Source: Lachnospiraceae bacterium
Lineage (GTDB): Bacteria; Bacillota_A; Clostridia; Lachnospirales; Lachnospiraceae
DNA: 33,666 bases
NCBI GenBank assembly: GCA_004556565.1
Contig: SFGN01000025.1
Span: forward strand, 1-33,666
Reading direction: 5' to 3'
The notes under the pieces were generated by a model, which saw only the letters and a list, made by a program, of their open reading frames with translations, was not told where the DNA came from and did not search any database. This document shows, one piece after another, positions 8,447 through 15,697 of the stretch (positions are counted from its first letter, which is position 1; the number at the start of each line of letters is the position of its first letter). The position numbers and the translations under genes were made by a program.

Positions 8447-8620
8447 CTACCCCCGCCCGGCATATTTGCGGAACACGTCAAACAGCCGCCGCTCAATCTC
8501 GCGGTTGCGCTTGTCCTGTTCCTGCGGGGAAAAAACGGGGGTGAGATTTTTGACGGTGATCGTGCGATCTCCGAGTACAGCAGTTTTGATTTCACTTTCA
8601 TATTTGACCTGTGCCTGCAT
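8447..8620 (-). CDS. Small conserved protein upstream of the serine recombinase
   Basis: The protein has 57 residues starting MQAQVKYESEIKTAV. The start at 8620 is set by GGGAGGG located 5-6 bases upstream; in-frame ATGs further out would read through it. It has a short beta-like N-terminal half and a charged helical C-terminal half (KRNREIERRLFDVFRKY). No cysteines or membrane segment. Small genes at this position, just before the integrase and on the same strand, are common in this type of element and are often accessory to excision, but the sequence itself gives no proof of function. Confidence 0.65.
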   Translation of the reverse strand: MQAQVKYESEIKTAVLGDRTITVKNLTPVFSPQEQDKRNREIERRLFDVFRKYAGRG

Positions 8621-8662
8621 AAAATCCCTCCCATACAATCAAAGAATGTCTTGAAACATGGC

Positions 8663-8693
8663 AAAGGCCAGCACCGGGAAAGTGCTGGCCTTT
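8663..8693. terminator. 12-bp perfect hairpin between two small ICE genes
   Basis: AAAGGCCAGCAC (8663-8674) pairs perfectly with GTGCTGGCCTTT (8682-8693) around a 7-nt loop. It sits between the 66-residue gene (8730-8930) and the 57-residue gene on the minus strand. The U-tract is short, so it may be a weak terminator or an RNA processing stem. Confidence 0.5.
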
Positions 8694-8711
8694 GGCCGGA
8701 TATGTACCTCT

Positions 8712-8730
8712 GGACAAAGTGTCCGGAAGT
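8712..8730. repeat. Copy 2 of the 19-nt palindromic repeat GGACAAAGTGTCCNGAAGT
   Basis: Reads GGACAAAGTGTCCGGAAGT, with the dyad GGACA-aag-TGTCC. It directly abuts the stop codon of the 66-residue minus-strand gene. The other copies are at 7134-7152, 9780-9798 and 33054-33072. Confidence 0.8.
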
Positions 8731-8930
8731 TAGTAGGGGCTCCGCTCGTAGTAAGCCTCGGCCTCCTGCAAAGTGGTATAGTCGAATACCTCGTAAAGCT
8801 CGACCATCACCTGTTCAATGTCGGACGGCTTAAAGCCGCACCGCTCCATCGCGGCGATGACGTACCCTCGGCAGGCATCGTTGCTCCACGGCTGGGAGAG
8901 CAAGGCCGCCAGTTCTGGATCATAGTTCAT
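8730..8930 (-). CDS. Small acidic protein of the serine-recombinase element
   Basis: The protein has 66 residues, beginning MNYDPELAALLSQPW and ending EAYYERSPY. The start at 8930 has GAGGGG 9 bases upstream; upstream in-frame codons run into GC-rich DNA with no coding look. It is acidic and probably helical, with no cysteine pairs, signal peptide or membrane segment. It lies between the sigma-like gene and the recombinase-proximal gene on the same strand, so it is probably part of the element's regulation or excision set. Function unknown. Confidence 0.65.
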   Translation of the reverse strand: MNYDPELAALLSQPWSNDACRGYVIAAMERCGFKPSDIEQVMVELYEVFDYTTLQEAEAYYERSPY

Positions 8931-9279
8931 AGAGCGTTCCCCTCTTTCTTGATAAATTAGGGAGTGCCGCGCCCGTTTCCTTGACCTGTCCAAAGACAAC
9001 CATACTCGGCGCGGCCTCCCCACACAACGGGGAACGGCGGCCCGGAGGGACAGGCGGGTAGCCTGTCCAATGGCGGATCGTGGCCGTGGGCTGGCCCGGC
9101 CCACCTGCGGCGCTGGTGTTTATCGCTCGTTCTCCGTGGAGAGAAGTCACCTCGCACCCGCCGCCCGGCTCCCCGCGCTATGCTCAGGGCCGCCGCCGTT
9201 CCGTTGCGGAGAGGTTATATTTCCCTCTCTAATAACCAAGACATTTTTGCATCAATTCCAAGTGGGGAAACAGCAAAAA
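8931..9279. other. GC-rich non-coding stretch of the serine-recombinase element
   Basis: This stretch is much richer in GC than its surroundings. The long open frames on both strands have composition expected of chance (many Pro, Arg and Gly) and lack ribosome sites. A weak stem (GAGAGG with CCTCTC, near 9210-9230) could end the sigma-like transcript. It resembles the GC-rich module at 32808-33340, and each module has a 19-nt palindromic repeat in or near it. I see no gene. Confidence 0.5.
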
Positions 9280-9690
9280 TCAAAAAGTTTTTTTCATGCG
9301 TTCCAGGCCTCGCTTGATAGACTGGCGGACGGACTCCTCATGCACACACTCGGCCTCGGCAATCTCTTTAATGCTTATACCAAGAATGATATGAGCATCG
9401 ATCCGGCGGCCCTGGATCTCCGGCAGAGAGTTGAGGGCGTTCCAGAGCCGGACAAACAGCTCCATGCGCTCCAGAAGCTCCTGGGGCGTGGGCTCATGCA
9501 GGCAGGCGGAGTATTCGATCCCGTCCTCACAGTCCAGGGAATACTGCGCCTTGTTCCGGGTAAGCCGCCGCTGGTAGGCCGCTTCATAGCGGATGCTGGC
9601 CCGGAGCGCCTCGGCCACTTCCTCGGTGACTTCGATAAACTGATCCTGCGTGTACCAATAGTAAAAATCTTTCAGATTGATGGTAGTCAT
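9280..9690 (-). CDS. Sigma-70 region 4-like regulator of the ICE
   Basis: The protein has 136 residues. The C-terminal third is a helix-turn-helix of the sigma region 4 type (IILGISIKEIAEAECVHEESV, then RQSIKRGLERMKK). The N-terminal part is acidic and aromatic (NLKDFYYWYTQDQFIEVTEE). Proteins like this sit near the integrase end of Tn916-like and Tn1549-like elements and are thought to regulate element genes. The start is the ATG at 9690, with GGAGG 7 bases upstream; the longer frame to 9861 has no ribosome site and poor composition. A 19-nt palindromic repeat lies about 90 bases upstream (9780-9798) and could be part of its control region. Confidence 0.75.
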   Translation of the reverse strand: MTTINLKDFYYWYTQDQFIEVTEEVAEALRASIRYEAAYQRRLTRNKAQYSLDCEDGIEYSACLHEPTPQELLERMELFVRLWNALNSLPEIQGRRIDAHIILGISIKEIAEAECVHEESVRQSIKRGLERMKKTF

Positions 9691-9779
9691 TATAAACCTC
9701 CGTTTCGGTGTTGGGTGAACGAGTGACCGAAACGGGGGCTGGCGGAGAGCGGCACCCAGGGGAACCGCCCCGCACCTCT

Positions 9780-9798
9780 GGACAAAGTGTCCAGAAGT
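9780..9798. repeat. Copy 3 of the 19-nt palindromic repeat
   Basis: Reads GGACAAAGTGTCCAGAAGT. It shares the preceding ACCTCT with copy 2 at 8712. It lies upstream of the sigma-like gene, in a GC-rich non-coding stretch (9691-9952) where I see no gene. Confidence 0.8.
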
Positions 9799-9952
9799 CG
9801 GATAAACAAAATGCGCCTGCGCGACACAAGGCCACGCAAGCGCATGAAACGATAAATTCATTTATGTACTGCCAAATTGCACATCCACCGCCGGACTGAT
9901 CCTGTTTGGGGGACGAACTTTTTTTGACAGGTTAGGGGGATGGAAAAGGAAA

Positions 9953-9991
9953 AAGGACACAGCGATACCTCCAGAGGGCCTCCGTGTCCTT
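9953..9991 (-). terminator. Intrinsic terminator downstream of the ICE lipoprotein gene
   Basis: AAGGACAC (9953-9960) pairs with GTGTCCTT (9984-9991). On the minus strand the stem is followed by a T-rich run (TTTTTCCTTTTCC). A second stem, ACGACGGC with GCCGTCGT at 10035-10062, lies closer to the gene but lacks a T-tail. Confidence 0.65.
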
Positions 9992-10077
9992 ACAAGTCGT
10001 CATTGGTTTGTGGACATGACTATTTGCTTGCTGAACGACGGCTTTTTTTCTTTTGCCGTCGTCCGGCAATTCACGAG

Positions 10078-10890
10078 TTATTTCACAAACTGTTCTAATT
10101 CTCCCTTATCCACAGAAACCAGCTTTTCAATGTTGCCGTCCTTGTCACGAACAACATTCAAGCTAACGCCATCACTCACACCTTTGTCGCAAAAAGTGTA
10201 ATGCTCCTCGTCGTAAAGGATATAGACAGGCTTTTCGCCGTACATCCAATGATTAGAAGTCTTGTTATAGGAAACGCCAAATTCGGTGTAGGCGTCCAGG
10301 CTGTCATCGCGATAATTCGGATCGCCTTGTTCAAAGCTACCACTTCCGGCCGTAATTCCCGCCTTTTCCAATTCGGATTTCAATGCCTCCTGCTCTTTGG
10401 TGCGAGCATTAAAGTCAGCGTCCGAGGATTGCTTTAGACCTGTCAGAGTTCTATCTTCATCTCTAATGGGTTCAACGTCTATCACGCCGTCATCATAGGA
10501 AAAGCCATTCGTTTCATTAGAATTGATCTGATCCTTGAAGTAACGCACGACTTGCCCATTATAGAAGAAACGATCCTTTTCCGTGTCGTATGTCATACCA
10601 TACGGTTCATAGATAGAATACTTTTCAGCAATCTCAGCCCGGCGTTCTTGCTCCGCTTTGGCCTGTTCCTCAGAGGAAAGGGCTTCATCATTCTCGTAGG
10701 CTTGCACCGAGGAAGCCTCGTCAGAGGAAATGAGAGTGCCGCTATCTTTCGCCTCCTCAAAAGGTGTTGAGCTGGTAGTTGACTGGTTGGGTTCCGTCTG
10801 GCTTGCCGCGCTTGCAGCACAGCCACTTAAAACAGCCGATGCACAAAGCGCCATTGTGAGTAAAAGAGATGTGATTCTTTGTTTTTTCAT
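10078..10890 (-). CDS. Secreted lipoprotein in the ICE two-component cluster
   Basis: The protein has 270 residues with a lipoprotein signal peptide: basic start (MKKQR), hydrophobic core and lipobox LSGC with Cys24. A Ser/Thr-rich linker (residues 25-50) follows, then a charged helical stretch near 60-80 (SSEEQAKAEQERRAEIAEKY), then a C-terminal domain containing paired motifs FFYNGQVVRYF and WMYGEKPVYILYDEEH. I do not recognise a named family. The start at 10890 has AAAGGAG 11 bases upstream and gives the proper signal peptide; the extended frame to 10950 does not. It is downstream of the sensor kinase on the same strand but separated by a strong hairpin, so it may be transcribed separately. 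It could be a sensor partner or envelope protein. Confidence 0.7.
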   Translation of the reverse strand: MKKQRITSLLLTMALCASAVLSGCAASAASQTEPNQSTTSSTPFEEAKDSGTLISSDEASSVQAYENDEALSSEEQAKAEQERRAEIAEKYSIYEPYGMTYDTEKDRFFYNGQVVRYFKDQINSNETNGFSYDDGVIDVEPIRDEDRTLTGLKQSSDADFNARTKEQEALKSELEKAGITAGSGSFEQGDPNYRDDSLDAYTEFGVSYNKTSNHWMYGEKPVYILYDEEHYTFCDKGVSDGVSLNVVRDKDGNIEKLVSVDKGELEQFVK

Positions 10891-10980
10891 ATTCTGAAAC
10901 ACTCCTTTCTGTTTCTGAATATATAGTAGCAGAACTGTTTGGGATACCATTGTGGCGAATATGTTTTTTATGTGTAGTTA

Positions 10981-11017
10981 AAAATACGGGGCGATCAAAT
11001 TTGACCGCCCCGTATTT
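10981..11017. terminator. Strong bidirectional terminator after the sensor kinase
   Basis: AAAATACGGGGCG (10981-10993) pairs with CGCCCCGTATTTT (11006... to 11017), with A-rich and T-rich flanks on opposite sides. It starts right after the kinase stop codon and separates the kinase from the lipoprotein gene. Confidence 0.8.
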
Positions 11018-11018
11018 T

Positions 11019-12437
11019 TCAAAATCGGATTGAAAACAATACCCCTCTGTCTGTGTTTTTCAAGCTGTATGTTATATTGTGCTGTTCTAAAATAGTTTTG
11101 ACGATATAAAGCCCTAAGCCGCTACCCCCTGTTTTTCGATTGCGTGATTGTTCCATCCTATAAAAAGCATCAAACAATTTTGGAATTTCTGCCTCTGGAA
11201 TATGCGCACCAGTATTTTCTATCTGGAAAACTACCGACCCATTTTTAGAAAATGCGTCCATATAGATCGAACTGCCTCTCGGAGAATACAAGATGGCATT
11301 AGAAACAATATTGTTAATTGCTTTTTGTATCAGCATTTTGTCTGCGACGATTTGCAGGGCGGGAGAAATATTCTCGTTCCAGTCAATTCCCTTTTGTACG
11401 ATCAGATCCTCAAATAAAGCATATTCCCGTTTCAGAAGATCAGAAAAATCCATTTTTTCTTTTCGCAGACCTACTTTAGATGATTTCATGCGTGAAACCG
11501 TCAGTATTTCTTGTACCATGCTCTCCATTGTATTGATGATTTCAAGGGAGCGCGATAGATATTTATTGCGATCCTGATAATCGCCCACATTCAAAATCAT
11601 CCCCTCTGTCTGCCCCTTGATAATCGTAATAGGCGTTTTTAATTCGTGCGAAACAGCAGAGAAAAAATCAAGTTGCGCCTGTTCTAATTCTTTTTCGTGC
11701 TCTATGTCTGCCTGCAATTTTATATTTGCCGCCTGTAGATTTTCCAAAGCGGCAGATAGCTTTTTAGACATTTCATTCAAGCTATGCGCCAGGACACCAA
11801 GCTCGTCTGTCCGATCTTCTTCACACTTCCAGTTAAAGTTTAGTTCAGACATATTTTTTGACACTGCGCTAAGTCGTAATACGGGCCTTGTAACATAGCG
11901 GGAATAAATCATTGAAGCAAGCGTAGCAATAATAAGAATAACAAAAAATAGAATGATAAACACGTTTGCCAGAGTATTCCTAAGCAGGTCAACCTCATGC
12001 GCGCTCCCGGCAACTGTCAATGTATAAACAGTGTCCGATCCTGCAAAAGAGAACAGGTAGCTATGTGTTGCCCGATACGCCGCCGGATCAGTATTTTCAG
12101 TTGCTATTCCTCCATCAAGAAAACGGGGAAATTCTTTTGCCCCCTGTGAGGGCAGTTCGATTGCGTTACCGTTATCTTCGGATAGTTGAAGCAATACCCC
12201 GTTATTGTTCAAAAGAAACTCATCAAAAAGTGTTCCGCTTTCTAATGGGGACATGGTTTGCAACTCCGTAATAAAGGAAGAAACCGTATTTTCCAGGCTT
12301 GCGTCAAGTGTTGTGCTATATGTTTTGGGAATGAGCCATGAAATAACGGTATATGTCAGAACACAGCAAATACTGGTCAGCAAAAAAGTGATTGCAAATA
12401 TTTTTGCAAATAGACTTCCTTTAATTTTCTTTATCAA
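11019..12437 (-). CDS. Membrane sensor histidine kinase (partner of the split regulator)
   Basis: The protein has 472 residues. TM1 is near residues 10-36, followed by an extracellular domain of about 120 residues, TM2 near 158-178, and a HAMP linker. The H-box is SAVSHELKTP with His264. The catalytic domain has the N-box (INNIVSNAILY) and the GSGLGLYIV glycine box. The best start is TTG at 12437: it follows GGGGTGGG by 8 bases and overlaps the end of the regulator gene, so the two are translationally coupled. A longer ATG frame to 12476 would lie wholly inside the regulator gene. Because the regulator is split by an insertion element, the kinase probably lacks its normal partner. Confidence 0.85.
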   Translation of the reverse strand: MIKKIKGSLFAKIFAITFLLTSICCVLTYTVISWLIPKTYSTTLDASLENTVSSFITELQTMSPLESGTLFDEFLLNNNGVLLQLSEDNGNAIELPSQGAKEFPRFLDGGIATENTDPAAYRATHSYLFSFAGSDTVYTLTVAGSAHEVDLLRNTLANVFIILFFVILIIATLASMIYSRYVTRPVLRLSAVSKNMSELNFNWKCEEDRTDELGVLAHSLNEMSKKLSAALENLQAANIKLQADIEHEKELEQAQLDFFSAVSHELKTPITIIKGQTEGMILNVGDYQDRNKYLSRSLEIINTMESMVQEILTVSRMKSSKVGLRKEKMDFSDLLKREYALFEDLIVQKGIDWNENISPALQIVADKMLIQKAINNIVSNAILYSPRGSSIYMDAFSKNGSVVFQIENTGAHIPEAEIPKLFDAFYRMEQSRNRKTGGSGLGLYIVKTILEQHNITYSLKNTDRGVLFSIRF

Positions 12438-12816
12438 TTTTATATCCCACCCCTCTGATTGTCTGGATGAAGTCAATCCCCAACTTTTTGCGAAGATTTT
12501 TAATGTGAGTATCTACAACCCTTTCATCGCCATAAAAGTCATATTTCCATAGCTTATCCAGCAGGTTTTGCCGCGTAAGTACACGCCCTTGATTTAGCAG
12601 AAGCTCCCTTAACACCTCAAATTCTCGCTGGGTAAGGTCAAAAGAAACACCGTCTACCACAGCGGTATAACTGTCCATATCCAAAACGAGATTTTTATAG
12701 GTAATCGTCTGGTGTTCCTGCTCCGGGATCATGGAACTTCTGCGGAGAACAGCGCCGATTTTGCGAACCAATATCGGCATGGAGAATGGCTTTGTAATAT
12801 AATCGTCAACCTGTAA
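12421..12816 (-). pseudogene. 3' part of an OmpR-family response regulator gene, cut by an insertion
   Basis: This is the C-terminal part of the receiver domain (LQVDDYITKPF with its conserved Lys) plus the whole winged-helix DNA-binding domain (TQREFEVLRELLL ... GDERVVDTHIKNLRKKLG ... RGVGYKI). It has no start of its own apart from an internal ATG at 12780. The 5' part is at 14476-14751, with an IS110/IS1111-type element between them. Joining the two pieces across GAC and TTA gives 672 bases, an uninterrupted 223-residue regulator. The last bases overlap the start of the sensor kinase. Confidence 0.85.
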
Positions 12817-12833
12817 ATCTGATATGTAATGAC

Positions 12834-13245
12834 TTTTGTCAAGAGTAAATTAACAGAAATCACCACAAACTTATTTAATTGTTGCCGAAGGCATCGTGAA
12901 AGAGCTTTAGGGTATCAGTTCCCGGCATTGGCCACTCTGATATACGTGGATTCAGATTTCTCCTTACCGACAGGTCAATGGTCCGCCGTGAGCTCTACCG
13001 TCTAAGAGCGTGGATCACAGATATCTGTGCCGACATAGATTTATCGTAGATAGCTCGAACCTTGAAGCTGCTAAAGCTCTTACAAGGTGCCTCCGGTTGT
13101 TTCATTTGTTACATGCCGTTGTAAACAGCGCAAGCCGTCTTACATCGGCTTGATCACCCACTCTCACAGCGGAGTGGCGATGTCAAGACTGCGAAGCACC
13201 ACAAAAAGCGGCATGGTCTTGACATTGTCAGGATGGTGTGATATT
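12834..13245 (-). ncRNA. Candidate bridge/seek RNA region of the IS1111-type element
   Basis: This is 412 bases of non-coding DNA after the transposase stop codon, full of inverted repeats: TGTCAAGAC/GTCTTGACA (13181-13189 and 13216-13224), CAAGCCG/CGGCTTG (13131-13137 and 13146-13152), CCACTC/GAGTGG (13158-13163 and 13172-13177) and the palindrome CACAGATATCTGTG (13016-13029). IS110-family elements encode a structured guide RNA in a non-coding end, and in the IS1111 branch it lies 3' of the transposase. The exact RNA borders cannot be seen. Confidence 0.5.
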
Positions 13246-14367
13246 TCATGCGATATCTCCGGTAAGCATGCCCCACATAAAGCAGGCAAGCTCCCTTGCA
13301 ATGGCTGTTTTTGCTACGTTTGCCTTCTTATTGCTGTGAAGTACCATTCTGTAGTATCGGCGACGCAAGCGTTCATTCGCTTTGTCCGCATAAGCAATGA
13401 CTTTCGGATCGTTTCCCTGCTGTCGATCTTTCAGTGCTTTTGATTTGAATCCGATCTGACCGCGGGCATAACTCTGGGCGGCCTCTACAAGCAGGGATCT
13501 GATATGGCGGTTTCCAGCCTTGGTGATACCGAGCCTGTTCTGCCCGTCTCCACTGGAGTCTTCTCCGGGAGTCAGACCAAGGTAAGAAGCAAAGTGCTGG
13601 GCAGTCGCAAATCGTTTGAAATCGCCAACTTCAGTAAGTACCGCGAGAGCGGTCGTGGTTTTGACACCGATGAAGCAGGTAAGTTTGTGGACATTTTCCC
13701 TGTATTCCTTATCAGAAGCGAGTTCTTCGATCCGGCGGTCAAAACGCTCAATCTTTTCGGTAAGCTGGTCATAGGTAAGGAGATACTCGGAAAGGATCTC
13801 TTGATACAGACCATCTGGTTTCAATGCCCTGAGCCATTTCAGATGAGCCTGCGTCCAATGATTCGCAGTACCGTCAAAGCGATAATTATGTCTCAGGCAG
13901 AAAGACAGTATCTGTTGCTTTACTTTTTTCAGGGCAAGCTTATGATCATCTCTCATGCGGAGATATTCTTTCGTCTGCTCATCCTGCTCAGTCGGGATAT
14001 GTACCGGGCTATAGTCATGATGTGCCAGACACCTGGCAATGAGAGCAGCATCTCGTTTGTCCGTTTTAACCTTTTTCTTACCAGACGGTTTTAACATCGT
14101 TGTCGGAGCAAGAATGATGCATTTTACACCATGGTCTGTAAGCTGGTGATAAAGTGTAAATCCGAGGCATCCAGCCTCATAACCGCATATAAAGGTAACA
14201 TCGTCTCCGTAATGGAAACGCATTGCTTCCAGATAGTTAATCACCTTGCTATAGTGTCCAGCGACTTTCTGGTGATACTCTGCCTGTTCCTTTTCATTTG
14301 TGTAACAGCAGAGAGAAAAATTTTCTTTGTGTACATCCATTCCTACGAAAACTGTGTTATAATTCAT
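13246..14367 (-). CDS. IS110-family transposase (DEDD recombinase)
   Basis: The protein has 373 residues. The N-terminal RuvC-like DEDD domain shows Asp in VGMDVHKENF, Glu in CGYEAG and the TDKRDA motif. The C-terminal transposase_20 domain (helix-hairpin-helix, with the catalytic Ser characteristic of the family) is seen in FIGVKTTTALAVLTEVGDF and ASYLGLTPGEDSSG. The length is normal for the family and the frame is intact, so it may be active. IS110 transposases cut and join DNA under guidance of an element-encoded RNA. It is transcribed in the same direction as the gene it interrupts, and no strong promoter lies within the short upstream end, which fits expression from a circular intermediate. 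Confidence 0.92.
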   Translation of the reverse strand: MNYNTVFVGMDVHKENFSLCCYTNEKEQAEYHQKVAGHYSKVINYLEAMRFHYGDDVTFICGYEAGCLGFTLYHQLTDHGVKCIILAPTTMLKPSGKKKVKTDKRDAALIARCLAHHDYSPVHIPTEQDEQTKEYLRMRDDHKLALKKVKQQILSFCLRHNYRFDGTANHWTQAHLKWLRALKPDGLYQEILSEYLLTYDQLTEKIERFDRRIEELASDKEYRENVHKLTCFIGVKTTTALAVLTEVGDFKRFATAQHFASYLGLTPGEDSSGDGQNRLGITKAGNRHIRSLLVEAAQSYARGQIGFKSKALKDRQQGNDPKVIAYADKANERLRRRYYRMVLHSNKKANVAKTAIARELACFMWGMLTGDIA

Positions 14368-14475
14368 TTGATGACCTCCATTTGTATGCGGTAATCCCTG
14401 TTACCTATTTGATCTTGACAATCTATAGTATACAGGTAAATCCACGAAACTACAAATTGGAGGTCATTACATATT

Positions 14476-14751
14476 GTCTAAGCCTCGGATTTGTTCCTCC
14501 TCTCCGTTTAGGGCGGTGAGCATGATAATAGGGACACGGGACTGCTTGCGGATTAATTCACAGACAGTAAAGCCGTCAATTTTGGGGAGCATAATGTCTA
14601 ACAAAATCAGGTCAAAATGTGTGCTTGCAAAAAGGGATATTGCCTCAATACCATCACTTGCAAGAGTAACGGCATATCCCACTTCCTGCAAAAAGTTTTT
14701 CAATAATTCTTGAATATCTAAATCGTCCTCAACGATTAAAATGTGTTGCAT
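14476..14751 (-). pseudogene. 5' part of the split OmpR-family response regulator
   Basis: This is the N-terminal receiver domain starting MQHILIVEDD, with phospho-acceptor Asp52 in LILLDIMLPKIDG and the conserved Thr in PIIMLTAL. It runs to RGLD, where the insertion begins; the element adds N-M and a stop. The start at 14751 has GGAGG 7 bases upstream. The truncated receiver could still be made and titrate the kinase, but it lacks the conserved Lys and the DNA-binding domain. Confidence 0.85.
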
Positions 14752-14937
14752 AGAAACACCTCCAAAAAGTAATTATAACAAAAGATTTTGTGATTGGTGT
14801 GTAGTTGCGACCAATATTATAAAAATATCAGACCGAACTGGCAAATCAAAAACGCAAGAAAATACTACTATAAGTACATTTGTATTTCGTTCTCATAGCC
14901 TCACCCGAAATGTAGAATAATATAGGGTGATATGAGA

Positions 14938-15066
14938 ATGTACCAATACGACAAACATCTTGACTTTCACGCCCTGGGCCGTGAAATCAAACGAAAACGG
15001 GAAGCAAAAGGCTGGACACAGGAATACCTGGCTCAGCTTGTGGATCGCACCCCACGCTCTATCATT
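14938..15066 (+). pseudogene. Truncated XRE-family regulator at the element edge
   Basis: The N-terminal helix-turn-helix MYQYDKHLDFHALGREIKRK, then REAKGWTQEYLAQLVDRTPRSI, matches the small XRE regulators of Tn916/Tn1549-like elements. After SI the family normally continues with a MYIENRGQHPS-like motif; here the reading enters unrelated DNA that is the antisense of the decarboxylase start. The start at 14938 has AGGGTG 8 bases upstream. It marks where this element was cut off and joined to other DNA. Confidence 0.7.
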
Positions 15067-15123
15067 GATACCATCAATTTCTTTAAGCTTCTCAGATCCC
15101 AGTTCAAAACGTGCGTTGCTCAT
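15064..15123 (-). pseudogene. First 20 codons of a carboxymuconolactone decarboxylase-family gene
   Basis: On the minus strand an ATG at 15123 with GGAGG 8 bases upstream opens MSNARFELGSEKLKEIDGIN, the usual N-terminus of carboxymuconolactone decarboxylase-family proteins. Homology stops at about 15064, where the truncated xre gene begins. The catalytic CxxC region is absent. The call rests on 20 residues plus promoter context, so it is moderate. Confidence 0.5.
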
Positions 15124-15154
15124 TGCATTTACCTCCTGTAAGTTTTATAATTTG

Positions 15155-15185
15155 AGCATATGACTTAAACCATAGTTTAAGTCAA
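15155..15185 (-). promoter_or_regulatory. MerR-type promoter and operator with 19-bp spacer
   Basis: On the minus strand TTGACT (15180-15185) and TATGCT (15155-15160) are separated by 19 bp, longer than the normal 17 and typical of MerR-activated promoters. The spacer region contains the dyad GACTTAAAC-cata-GTTTAAGTC (15162-15183). It drives the truncated decarboxylase gene and is divergent from the merR gene at 15210. Confidence 0.75.
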
Positions 15186-15209
15186 GAACAATTTGAGGTG
15201 ATTTTAAAA

Positions 15210-15581
15210 ATGTTAATTGGCGAGATCTCTGAAAAAACGAACCTGCCTGAAAGCACGTTACGGTATTATGAGAAAAAAGGATTAATCAAAGTAACAAGAG
15301 ACAGTGGTGGCAGGCGTGAATATGAGGAGAATGATATTGAATGGATTAAGTTTATCCGACGATTAAAAGAGACAGGTATGCATCTCAGAGATATTCAGAA
15401 ATATTCTGAACTTCGGTATTGTGGAAAAAGTACAATGCCGCAGCGGATGAAAATATTGGAAGTACATAGAAAGTATGTGTTAGAACAGCAACAAAAATGG
15501 AATGAGTATTTACAGAATCTGGATGATAAAATTGAGTTTTACAGACAAGCCATAAATGAACAGCCAGAAGGTAACGATTGA
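15210..15581 (+). CDS. MerR-family transcriptional regulator
   Basis: The protein has 123 residues. The N-terminal winged helix is MLIGEISEKTNLPESTLRYY, followed by EKKGLI and a wing (GGRREYEENDIEWIKFI). Then comes the MerR dimerisation coiled coil (residues about 75-115). There is no metal-binding cysteine pattern; a single Cys lies in LRYCGKST. It resembles the AdhR-like group that senses reactive aldehydes or electrophiles and controls oxidoreductase and decarboxylase genes. The ATG at 15210 gives the family N-terminus; a GTG at 15198 is less likely because it overlaps the ribosome site GAGGTG. Its own target gene on the other side of the shared operator is truncated, so the regulator may be orphaned. 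Confidence 0.85.
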   Translation: MLIGEISEKTNLPESTLRYYEKKGLIKVTRDSGGRREYEENDIEWIKFIRRLKETGMHLRDIQKYSELRYCGKSTMPQRMKILEVHRKYVLEQQQKWNEYLQNLDDKIEFYRQAINEQPEGND

Positions 15582-15697
15582 TTTCTATATTTCTGACACG
15601 ATAACAGCAATGTATGCAATATTGTCCGGAGTTTGATATAATGCGTCTGGATATGTATGAAATGAGTGAAAACAGAATATTGATTGGAGAATATCAG

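Larger units (their letters stand above)
12817..14475 (-). mobile_element. IS110/IS1111-type insertion element inside the response regulator
   Basis: The element is about 1659 bp. It contains one transposase gene, a short upstream end (about 108 bp) and a long downstream non-coding end (about 430 bp). Inverted repeats ATATGTAATGAC (12822-12833) and GTCATTACATAT (14463-14474) lie just inside the ends. No target duplication is seen. Subterminal inverted repeats and a long 3' non-coding end point to the IS1111 branch. I chose the ends so that removal restores the regulator reading frame; a shift of 1-3 bases is possible. Confidence 0.75.

Noticed and set aside
9070..9726. Long plus-strand open frame of 218 codons
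   Set aside because: It is antisense to the sigma-like gene and crosses GC-rich non-coding DNA. No ribosome site and Pro/Arg/Gly-rich composition mark it as a shadow.
13504..14094. Plus-strand open frame of 196 codons opposite the IS110 transposase
   Set aside because: It is antisense to a complete transposase with all catalytic motifs and lacks a ribosome site.
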